This document shows positions 17,928 to 25,398 of a stretch of DNA of 38,831 nucleotides, in pieces. Where the stretch lies: positions 1-38,831 of the forward strand of contig CBDUQI010000029.1 in NCBI GenBank assembly GCA_965369325.1, in the 5' to 3' direction. The stretch comes from CBDUQI01 sp965369325. Its GTDB lineage: Bacteria; Pseudomonadota; Gammaproteobacteria; Steroidobacterales; JBCBZW01. Below the pieces are notes generated by a model. That model saw nothing but the letters and a program-made list of their open reading frames with translations, made no database searches and had not been told where the DNA came from. Made by a program: the position numbers and the translations under genes. The first letter of the stretch is position 1. Every line of letters starts with the position of its first letter.

Positions 17928-20900
17928 GTCCAACGGGTTCACCCCGTCGTCCGCGCCTGGCAGCGCCAACGAATGCCACTGCCAGCAGCAACAGCAGCAT
18001 CGGATCGAATTTGCCGTTTGCGCTATAACTGCAACCGCCACCTCCGCTGCTCTGAGTCGCAGTGACCAATGCTGACACCGTGAGGGTGATGGAGGCCGTT
18101 ACCTGCGCCTCGCCATCAGAGACGGTAACCGTAAATCCGTATTCGGTATCCGCACTGACGTCGGGTGCCGTAAAGGACTGACTCGCGGCATCATCGAAGC
18201 TAAGGCCCAGCGGCGGCCCGTCCGTTTGCTCCCAGGTGAAGCTAAGCGCATCTCCGTCTGCATCGTCGCCCGTTGCGATCAGGTTAACCGTCTCGCCCTC
18301 CGTAACCGTCAACGAATCTACCAGCGACAGTGTCGGCGCGTTGTTGACGCGAACGATAGTCACGTTGATGCTGGCTTGCGCCTGATCGACGCCGTCCGAC
18401 ACCTCGACGCTGAACTGTACGTCGGTATCGGCCTCAACGTCCGGCGCATCAAACGTGAAGCTGGCATCATTGCCAAACACCAACCCCAGATCAACCCCAG
18501 CGGTCTGACTCCAGCTGTAACTAAGGGTATCGCCATCTTCGTCGGTCGCATCGACTGACACAGTGACAGCCGTCAACTCATCGACGCGCAAGTCCTCGGC
18601 GAACGATGCTGTCGGCGGTGAGTTAGCGTTGAAGAACACAGTGAATCCGTTGATGGCCACAGCCTCTTCGCCGCCCGATCGGACAATGATGTCCCGTGCG
18701 CCTGGTGGCGCGTCTCGAGCCACACTAACCGTTGCTAACACTTGATTTTCGCATGCTTGCACATCGAGGGCATCAACGCCTATGTCACTAAACTCGACAC
18801 GGGTCGCATCACGGTCCAGCATGATGCCCTCTACCGTGATTTGCAGCTCCACGGTTGTACCCTGCTCCGCTCCGTCCAGATCGATATTCGCAACCGCCCC
18901 AATCGAGACAGGCCTAGACTCGATGCGGAAGAAATCGGTCACCGAGTTAAAAGCACTTTCCGCGCCGGAATCCACCTTGACTGTTGAGAACCCGATAAGG
19001 GCATCCTCTTGTACGGTGATGTCTGCCTGCAAGGATGTAGGCGAGCCAACTCGAACCGCGTCAACCGTGATACCGGGGCCAAACGACACTGTGGACAGAG
19101 CGTCAGAAAAGTTGGTGTTGAGACCACTCAACTCAACCGTTGTCGTCGCGCCTAAAGTAGCGGTCGCGGGGCTGGCTGTCACCAAAATAGGCGTTGACGT
19201 GCCGCCGATTATCTCCAGCACGCCTAGCCCCAGTGCGGTCTCGGTGTCGCTGCCGAACTGAGTCTGCACGGTTAGGTCTTGAAAGCCAGTTTCAACCCCC
19301 TCATCAACCCTGACCTGCATACGCACGGTGACCGGGTCAACAACTTCAATGTCAAGCACGCTGACGCCACCACCGGAGAACGCGGCTGTGGTGTCGCTCG
19401 TAAAGCTGGTGTTCTGACCAAACACCGTGACAGTTCCGGAACTACCTTGATGCAAGACAGGTGGGGTCAGCAGCACTGTGCGCGGACCGGTTGCCGCTGA
19501 CAGAATGTTTTCTGCTGTGTTCGCGTAACGCACGCTTCCGCTGGCGCTAAAGTTCACTTCTGGCACGAATGCGAAGCTGCCGCCCGTTGCCGTTGCGATT
19601 TGTGAAAACGCATCGATCGCGTTCTCGAACCCGCCGTCGGCCGCAAAGCTGTTGTCAGTGAGTTGCAGGTCCTCCATGCTACTCACACCGGCATTCTGAC
19701 CCGCAGCGCGAAGCGATGAGCATGTACCACTCAACAAAACGTTGACGCGCGCACCGGTGCTGCGAATTTGCGTCAGCAACCCGGTAAGATCACTGCCTGG
19801 GCGGGGGTCAGCATCGGTGGCGAACAGCACCGTCCCTGCGCGACGCATGGCGAGCGTGCCTTGCGCCAAGCCGCCAACCGATTCCTCGGGGCAATCGGAT
19901 CCGCCGCCAGCGCTAAGTGCAGAGACTTGCGCTTGGATTTGCGCTAAATCGCGGGTTGGTTCGCGCACCGTCACATTGTCTTTGAAGGTGGTCAGTTGGA
20001 ACGAGATATCGGTAGAGGCTGGGTCGAACGTTGACAAGAAATTCAACAACGCCGAGCGCACACCGCCGATCTCCTCGGACATACTACCCGTGTCGTCGAT
20101 GACGAACGCGAAGTCGACGCCGCCCAGTTTGCGGGCACCACTCCAATATGTGCCGGTGGCGGGCGAATCGTCGTTGCGCCCTTCCACCACCCACAATAGG
20201 GTGTCGACGGTCATGGAAATGGCATCCCATTCGCTTTGTGTTGGCGTCCATGTGGCAACATCACCAAGCTCCGGCGACACACCGACTTCGGTAAATACCT
20301 CATCGTAGAAACGCACCTGAAATGCGTTTAGCCCGTTCTTACGCCATTCAAAGGTAGGTGGCGTCATGCCAAGCACATCGCCGTCAACCGGGGCGGTGAG
20401 CTCGGCGGATACGACGTTCTGCGCGAATGCTGCGCCCATCAGCGCGATTTCCGCCGGAGCCCGACCACCTATCATCTCATTCCAGATATCCGAGAGATTC
20501 TCATGGCTGCCCGCATCGCGAATAATGCGCCACATGTCGCCATGTCCTAGTGCGACTTGATCGTCACCATCGACTGTGCCGTCGGCGATATCCCACAGGG
20601 CTCGTGACACGTTGGTTTCCGAGCCTTCGGACACGCCGTTGCAGGAGTCACGCGCCTCATTGTCGTAACTCCACGCGGCGCCGGAGGTGGCGTTGATCGA
20701 GTCGTAGCGGGTGTCGCCAGCATTCGGGACGCCTAAAGCTGATGTATTGGTCACCTGCTGTGCTGCTATTGCGATGTATGTAGCTAACCCTTCCGACCAC
20801 GACAAACGCGCACCGTCTCGCTTGCCGCGGCTGATGATCAGGTTCTCCGCGCAAGCATGCGGCCCACCCGCCGGCTCGGTGAGATTGAATTCGTCTTCGA

Positions 20901-22158
20901 TGTAATGGCCGTACTCGTGCAAAATCACATCCCATGCATACGGTTTGCTACGGTGCATGGTGATGTCACTGCCGTCGTAGAACGATGCGGTTCCGGTGCC
21001 GGCTCTCGGATAGTTGACGTCGATCTGATCAAGACGCGAACCCTGCACCAACTGCATGTAGTCACTACCGACGATCATCGCATCGGCTATGCTGAAGGCA
21101 CGATCTGCGGTGCCAGTGTTGTTTACTGTGAAGTTTTGGCCAGATAGCACCTGGCCATCAGTGACATCCGCAAACACCCGCTCGCGGAAGTAAGTGTCGG
21201 CACCGAATATAATCCAGGACGGGGGGGTGCGCAGATCGGCTGCGAAGTTGCGAGCGAACACGCGCACAGTGATGTTCCTGGGGCTGTCCCCTAAGTCGTC
21301 CGGGTTCAAAGAAAGTGTGAATGTGCCCGATGCATCGGTGGTCGTCGCGCCGACTTCGCTCAGCCCGAACAAGCCGGAAGTGAATGCACGCACTTCGACG
21401 TTGCGGGTGGGGTGTAGCCCTCCGCTTGCGTCGGTCCAGCGTCCTGTTCCGCTAATCGACACGCCGCCTCCGCGCACGAAAGCAGGCTTGCTGGCGTCCG
21501 TGTCGTCACTCGGTGCACCTTGAGCCGAGCGTAAACTGTCGGCCTCCTGTTGTGCTTGCTCTTCGCTCAACTCACCCGCGTCCAACAGGTTCTGTACGCG
21601 CTGGAACGATAGCTCCAGTTCGCTACCGCCGCCGGTCAGTACGTTTACCCCGTCGTCCAGTACGAATAATCCGTACTCTTCGCTGGGTTCCTGGTCAACA
21701 CCGCACGGCGTTGCAGTGCCCGATTGGGCGGTGACCAAGATGCTGCCCGATCCTACGCCGACAATGTTGGCCGCCGCGTCAATTGTGACGATGCCCCCGG
21801 CCACCAAGCCGGTCAATTCCTGATCGAGGTCTGCGGCAAGTGCCAGATTGCCGGTTGCCGAGAAATCGAGATTAAGCACATCAATATTCGCAGAAGGTGT
21901 TACCACAACGCGAAAGCTCACCTCTCCACTTGGCATTGGAGAATTGGTGACTTCGAACGCGATCTCGAATGGTACCGATACCGGTGTGTACTGTACCTGC
22001 GGTAAGTCAATATCGCTGAACGTCCCAGGTGATTGTGTCGTTGGACAGACCTCGCCGGCGAGTACCGCGCGGCTACTTAGTACAACGAAACTTGCCAATG
22101 CAAATGCCTGCGCAAAAGTTCGTCGTTGCCCGTGCGGGCGAGTTTTTCCATTAGCCAC
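17911..22158 (-). CDS. Large exported metalloprotease/vWA/PKD-like protein with GGGGC C-terminal sorting signal
   Basis: A 1415-aa surface or secreted protein. GTG 22158 follows GGGAG at good spacing and gives a Sec signal peptide (cleavage near SRAVLAGE). A carboxypeptidase-like beta domain lies near 235-310. A zinc-protease site HEYGH is at 414-418, with WSEGLATY (Glu456) as a plausible third ligand. A von Willebrand A domain with MIDAS-like DDTGSMS starts near 688. Two TIG/IPT-like beta domains follow (about 900-1085), then two PKD/cadherin-like repeats (about 1179-1363). The tail has GGGGC (Cys1376), a hydrophobic helix and RRGRR, the layout of Cys-type C-terminal sorting signals. The next gene encodes a CPBP protease and overlaps it. 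Substrate of the protease domain is unknown. Confidence 0.85.
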   Translation of the reverse strand: MANGKTRPHGQRRTFAQAFALASFVVLSSRAVLAGEVCPTTQSPGTFSDIDLPQVQYTPVSVPFEIAFEVTNSPMPSGEVSFRVVVTPSANIDVLNLDFSATGNLALAADLDQELTGLVAGGIVTIDAAANIVGVGSGSILVTAQSGTATPCGVDQEPSEEYGLFVLDDGVNVLTGGGSELELSFQRVQNLLDAGELSEEQAQQEADSLRSAQGAPSDDTDASKPAFVRGGGVSISGTGRWTDASGGLHPTRNVEVRAFTSGLFGLSEVGATTTDASGTFTLSLNPDDLGDSPRNITVRVFARNFAADLRTPPSWIIFGADTYFRERVFADVTDGQVLSGQNFTVNNTGTADRAFSIADAMIVGSDYMQLVQGSRLDQIDVNYPRAGTGTASFYDGSDITMHRSKPYAWDVILHEYGHYIEDEFNLTEPAGGPHACAENLIISRGKRDGARLSWSEGLATYIAIAAQQVTNTSALGVPNAGDTRYDSINATSGAAWSYDNEARDSCNGVSEGSETNVSRALWDIADGTVDGDDQVALGHGDMWRIIRDAGSHENLSDIWNEMIGGRAPAEIALMGAAFAQNVVSAELTAPVDGDVLGMTPPTFEWRKNGLNAFQVRFYDEVFTEVGVSPELGDVATWTPTQSEWDAISMTVDTLLWVVEGRNDDSPATGTYWSGARKLGGVDFAFVIDDTGSMSEEIGGVRSALLNFLSTFDPASTDISFQLTTFKDNVTVREPTRDLAQIQAQVSALSAGGGSDCPEESVGGLAQGTLAMRRAGTVLFATDADPRPGSDLTGLLTQIRSTGARVNVLLSGTCSSLRAAGQNAGVSSMEDLQLTDNSFAADGGFENAIDAFSQIATATGGSFAFVPEVNFSASGSVRYANTAENILSAATGPRTVLLTPPVLHQGSSGTVTVFGQNTSFTSDTTAAFSGGGVSVLDIEVVDPVTVRMQVRVDEGVETGFQDLTVQTQFGSDTETALGLGVLEIIGGTSTPILVTASPATATLGATTTVELSGLNTNFSDALSTVSFGPGITVDAVRVGSPTSLQADITVQEDALIGFSTVKVDSGAESAFNSVTDFFRIESRPVSIGAVANIDLDGAEQGTTVELQITVEGIMLDRDATRVEFSDIGVDALDVQACENQVLATVSVARDAPPGARDIIVRSGGEEAVAINGFTVFFNANSPPTASFAEDLRVDELTAVTVSVDATDEDGDTLSYSWSQTAGVDLGLVFGNDASFTFDAPDVEADTDVQFSVEVSDGVDQAQASINVTIVRVNNAPTLSLVDSLTVTEGETVNLIATGDDADGDALSFTWEQTDGPPLGLSFDDAASQSFTAPDVSADTEYGFTVTVSDGEAQVTASITLTVSALVTATQSSGGGGCSYSANGKFDPMLLLLLAVAFVGAARRGRRGEPVGHGNLH

Positions 22159-22203
22159 GAGTGACTCCCAATTTACTGTCTAAGCAAAATATCTGTCGCT
22201 GAC

Positions 22204-23142
22204 CTATTTGATCGACAACAGCTCCAGGGCGGCATCGTCGCCACCCAAAATGACACGACCGTCCACTAACCTTGTGACTGCGCGCCAATTCCTTTTTGAT
22301 CGTGTTGATAATCGTTGCCACGTTGCGCCTGCATCGAGACTGACCAGGCATTCGCCGTCTTGGCCAACAACAACGAGGCGGTTGTCGTTGTAGGTAACGA
22401 TCTCGTAGAGGTTCCGACTGCTTTGCGGCAGCGCGGCGGCGCGCCAACTTTCGCCACCGTCTTGCGTTCGTACTGCCGTTCCCGAGCGTCCGACGGCCCA
22501 GCCGCGAGTGGTGTCCAGAAAGCTGATCGAAAACAGGGGTTGGTCGGTGGGCGCTTCGCGCGGTGCGAAGCTCGCGCCTGAGTCGCGGCTTAGCAACAGA
22601 GTGCCTTTGTCGCCAACTATCCAGACCACGTCATCGCCGAGAAATGCGACATCAAATAATGACGCCTGCGTGCCGGAGGCCACAGGCTCCCAACGTATGC
22701 CTCCGTCAGTTGTGCGGAAGATGCTGCCTCGCTGGTCAATCGCAACGCCAACGTTCTCACTGTTCCATGTGATCGCTGTTAATGAGGAGGTGCCAATACG
22801 CGTGGAGAGCCTGCGCCACTGCTCGCCCTGATCGGTTGAACGCCAGACCCCACCGTTGGCATCGGCAACTACTACGTTGCCCGAACGGTCAATATGCACA
22901 TCAATAAAACTATTGGGTGAGAGGAGCAGGTCGCGCCAAGTGCGCCCCTCATCAGTTGAGCGCGACAAAATTGCGGGTTGCGCTGTGGCCCGCCATATCG
23001 AGCCCTCCGACTCGCTGGCCAAAGCCGTTACGATCGTGGTGTGGCTCGGTTCGACGCTCGATCCTTGATGACAACCAAGCATGCTGGTAAACAATACGGC
23101 CACGAGGTATCGCACTTGCCTGATACCGGATGCCAACGGCAT
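22204..23142 (-). CDS. YCF48/BNR-repeat beta-propeller lipoprotein
   Basis: A 312-aa lipoprotein: ATG 23142, signal peptide with lipobox SMLGC (Cys24), then a propeller of repeats such as TDGGIRWEPV, SRDSGASFAP and TQDGGESWRA, typical of YCF48-like/BNR (sialidase-type Asp-box) proteins. Bacterial members are often found with export or surface-assembly genes; no catalytic residues of true sialidases are claimed. It lies 45 bases upstream of the 1415-aa sorted protein on the same strand, so the two and the CPBP protease probably form one operon. The frame is open up to 23307, but the extra 55 residues lack a signal character, so the lipoprotein start is preferred. Confidence 0.78.
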   Translation of the reverse strand: MPLASGIRQVRYLVAVLFTSMLGCHQGSSVEPSHTTIVTALASESEGSIWRATAQPAILSRSTDEGRTWRDLLLSPNSFIDVHIDRSGNVVVADANGGVWRSTDQGEQWRRLSTRIGTSSLTAITWNSENVGVAIDQRGSIFRTTDGGIRWEPVASGTQASLFDVAFLGDDVVWIVGDKGTLLLSRDSGASFAPREAPTDQPLFSISFLDTTRGWAVGRSGTAVRTQDGGESWRAAALPQSSRNLYEIVTYNDNRLVVVGQDGECLVSLDAGATWQRLSTRSKRNWRAVTRLVDGRVILGGDDAALELLSIK

Positions 23143-23286
23143 GTCCTGTGCCGCGCCACGAATATTGTCGTCGGCAAATACCTCAGGTAGGGAAATCACG
23201 GTCAATCCTTTGGCCTTGCAACTCCACCGGCGATACGACTGACTCGAGCGTATCTGTGGTTCTGCCTGGGCCGGCAACCCACTGTC

Positions 23287-23310
23287 ACTTTGACACTTTC
23301 GTGTCAAAGT
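23287..23310. promoter_or_regulatory. Perfect 10-bp inverted repeat upstream of the sorted-protein operon
   Basis: ACTTTGACAC, loop TTTC, GTGTCAAAGT, 145 bases before the YCF48-like gene. There is no T-run, so an operator or RNA hairpin in the leader is more likely than a terminator. Confidence 0.45.
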
Positions 23311-23547
23311 CCATTCACAGGGGTTAGTGCGGCTGTCTCAAGAAATCTCGCACTTGCAAGCGGGAGAACTCGCGGTGTCGCGAGGTGCAGGGTGTCGCCA
23401 CTCACGTGGCGGTGATGCCTGCTACGTCGCGGTACGCACGAGCGCTCGCATTCGTTGTACTACCTACTGACGGGCACTACGGAATCGCACAGGCGCGCGG
23501 TGTTTGCGGAAGATTGTTCTCGATCCGTTAGTCGGCAACGCGGATCG

Positions 23548-24045
23548 CTAAACGACAACCAAGTACGGAGTCGTACTTTTACCTGCGATTGTCTTTTGAG
23601 GGGAGTGGTGAAGAAATAGCGGTTGGCTATTTCGCGGCGTATCGATAAGCATGATCTCGGCCACGCCAAAATTGGCAAAGCGCACAATCTCCTCATCGGC
23701 GCGGAGGTTTTCGGGGTCCGCGCCTGTCACCAAACTCCAGCCCTGGCGCTGCAAGATAATGTCTTCCTACTCGGGGCTGTAGCGCACTTCGATGCCGTCC
23801 TCGCCGCTCCGTTCGGGGCCGGAAATGGTCAATACTGGGTGGCTATCGTTGCCGCCCACGGCCTTTAGCTGGAAAAAGTGCGAGAAGCGGGTGGACACCT
23901 CCATGGCCTCGTGCCGGCGATGGATCAGCGGGCGGCGCGGATCTCCCGGCGGATCTGATTCAGCGCCGCTGCCTGCATCGGAACCGGTCGGGGGCGTTGC
24001 GTCGACAACGTCGGTGTTGTTGATGCCACCACCGGATCGCCGCAA
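23548..24045 (-). pseudogene. Decayed exported protein with an in-frame stop
   Basis: One minus-strand frame runs from about 24079 to 23548 and is interrupted by a single TAG at 23769-23767 (VRYSPE, stop, EDIILQRQGW). Both sides read like real protein (FSHFFQLKAVGGNDSHP; ENLRADEEIVRFANFGVAEI). The upstream part begins with a Gly/Ser/Asp/Pro linker resembling those of the lipoprotein lyases here, but no start or signal peptide survives. I do not recognise the family. Its place beside the alginate genes suggests a former carbohydrate-active enzyme, which is only inference. Alternatively the whole frame is a chance open stretch. Confidence 0.4.
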
Positions 24046-24081
24046 GCCCCGCGTGCGAGCAACTAAGGGTCGTCGCGCTTA

Positions 24082-24177
24082 CTAGAACGTGGTGTACAGC
24101 GCGTAACCGCTAGTGACGTTAATTAAGCCTTTTGTGTTGCGCATCTCGGTGTTCCCCCGGACCTTTGCGTAAGAGAG
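24082..24177 (-). pseudogene. Short fragment resembling an outer-membrane protein C-terminus
   Basis: A 31-codon minus-strand frame ending GLINVTSGYALYTTF then TAG. The terminal Phe and alternating hydrophobic residues fit the last strand of an outer-membrane beta-barrel. A stop precedes it, so only a fragment could remain. Very short, hence tentative. Confidence 0.2.
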
Positions 24178-24231
24178 CTAGATTGGCGGACCAAAGTATT
24201 GCACCGACTGGGTGCCAATCTTAATAATAAT

Positions 24232-24279
24232 AGGTAGGACCAATAATACTCAAGGCGCTTGATTTTTGGTAGGACCAGT
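24232..24279. promoter_or_regulatory. Two FadR/GntR-type operator candidates upstream of the regulator
   Basis: AGGTAGGACCAA (24232-24243) and TTGGTAGGACCAGT (24266-24279) share GGTAGGACC, which fits the TGGTnnnACCA consensus of FadR-subfamily GntR proteins. Their centres are 35 bases apart. They lie about 215 bases before the GntR gene, so autoregulation is plausible. Confidence 0.5.
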
Positions 24280-24362
24280 GGTGTATTATGTAATTGTGAA
24301 GCGGAAATGAGCAAGTGGCACACTTGTAACTGCTCGCAAATTGGCGTTAAACGAGTTAAGTA

Positions 24363-24374
24363 TTGGTATACGAT
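24363..24374 (+). promoter_or_regulatory. Shared motif, copy 1 (upstream of regulator)
   Basis: TTGGTATACGAT recurs with one change as TTGGTATGCGAT at 25262-25273, upstream of the PL6 operon. Being before both transcription units suggests a common binding site, probably for the GntR protein. Confidence 0.4.
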
Positions 24375-24490
24375 GGAGGTGTGAGTCCATCGCCTCACGG
24401 TGAGGGTTGTTTAGGGATGTTTAATGAGTACCGCAGTACTACCCCTGTCAAAGTGTGGGGCGAATGTGCAGCGCTGTACGCGAGGAATCT

Positions 24491-25222
24491 ATGAAGGACG
24501 AAAGGCTTTACCACTCGGTGGCCAGCAAGATCACGAAAATGATCGATGATGGTGTTTTTCCGACTGGCACGCGCCTCCCAGGTGAGCGCGAGTTGGCTGA
24601 GCAGTTCGGGGTTAGCCGGGTGACTATTCGCGAGGCCGAGATTGCGCTGCAGGCACTGGGCAGGCTTAAGATCAAAACAGGCTCAGGTGTTTACGTTCTG
24701 GATTCCTCTGTGGCTAAAAATGGGGGCATCCCGGCCGTCAGCGCCTTCGAGCTGACCCAGGCGCGCATGTTGTTTGAGTCGGAGGCCGCTGCGCTGGCTG
24801 CCCCGACGATCCGCGATGAGACGCTGGCCCATCTACAACATCTGATCGAGAAAATGTCCAGCGCGGACGGCGATGAGGCCGAAGCCGCCGACCGCGAATT
24901 CCACCTGACCATCGCGACGGCTTCAGATAATGCGGTTGTCCGGCATGTTATTGAGATGCTTTGGAAAATACGAAATGAGTTCGATTCGGTAAAAGAGGTT
25001 TACGAGTCGGTGTGCGCGCGGGATGCGGATCAGAAAAGCGACGAGCACATGGAGATTCTGAACGCCATGCGGGCGCGCGATTCGCAGGGCGCACGCAAGG
25101 CAATGCGCAAGCACTTCGGTCGGCTACTGGAGGTGATGCTGGATGTCACCGAGGAGCAGGCCCTGGATGAAATACGTAAGAAATCCTCAGAAAGTCGTCA
25201 GAAGTTCCTTCGGGGCGTGTAG
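24491..25222 (+). CDS. FadR-subfamily GntR transcriptional regulator of the alginate operon
   Basis: A 243-aa DNA-binding regulator. The N-terminal winged helix (about residues 5-70) contains PGERELAEQFGVSRVTIREA. The C-terminal all-helical FCD ligand-binding domain spans about 90-230, with the conserved Asp-x-x-x-His (ADREFHLTI) and later His residues that bind a metal in this group. ATG 24491 has GAGGA just upstream; GTG 24455 is less likely. It is transcribed in the same direction as the PL6-PL17-SDR-kdgK operon 177 bases downstream, and repeated operator-like sites precede both. It probably represses the operon and responds to an alginate catabolite such as KDG or DEH, which is inference from similar loci. 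Confidence 0.88.
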   Translation: MKDERLYHSVASKITKMIDDGVFPTGTRLPGERELAEQFGVSRVTIREAEIALQALGRLKIKTGSGVYVLDSSVAKNGGIPAVSAFELTQARMLFESEAAALAAPTIRDETLAHLQHLIEKMSSADGDEAEAADREFHLTIATASDNAVVRHVIEMLWKIRNEFDSVKEVYESVCARDADQKSDEHMEILNAMRARDSQGARKAMRKHFGRLLEVMLDVTEEQALDEIRKKSSESRQKFLRGV

Positions 25223-25233
25223 CTCTCAACTTT

Positions 25234-25273
25234 CATACCAATTTTGACGATCACGTATATTTTGGTATGCGAT
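25234..25273. promoter_or_regulatory. Operator candidate before the PL6 operon
   Basis: CATACCAA (25234-25241) and TTGGTATG (25262-25269) form a perfect 8-bp inverted repeat with a 20-base spacer. The right half extends to TTGGTATGCGAT, the motif also found before the GntR gene. It abuts a -35 box at 25279, a good place for a repressor. Confidence 0.5.
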
Positions 25274-25278
25274 ATTGG

Positions 25279-25307
25279 TTGACATCATAGTTAGCCCAAT
25301 TTACGCT
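25279..25307 (+). promoter_or_regulatory. Candidate sigma-70 promoter of the alginate operon
   Basis: TTGACA at 25279-25284 is a consensus -35 box. With a 17-base spacer the -10 position reads TACGCT, a weak match. The operator candidate lies immediately upstream. Confidence 0.35.
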
Positions 25308-25398
25308 CTCTGCATATTAGGTAGAGTTATTCGACGGCGTCGCTTGAGGTCGCCGACGGAAGCTTTGCGGGTAACCATGTACGAGTTGGGGGAGAAAA

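Noticed and set aside
17928..18041. Longer start of the CPBP protease
   Set aside because: The extra 38 residues include a run of Cys codons produced by the out-of-frame tail of the upstream gene; ATG 17927 gives a normal membrane protein start.
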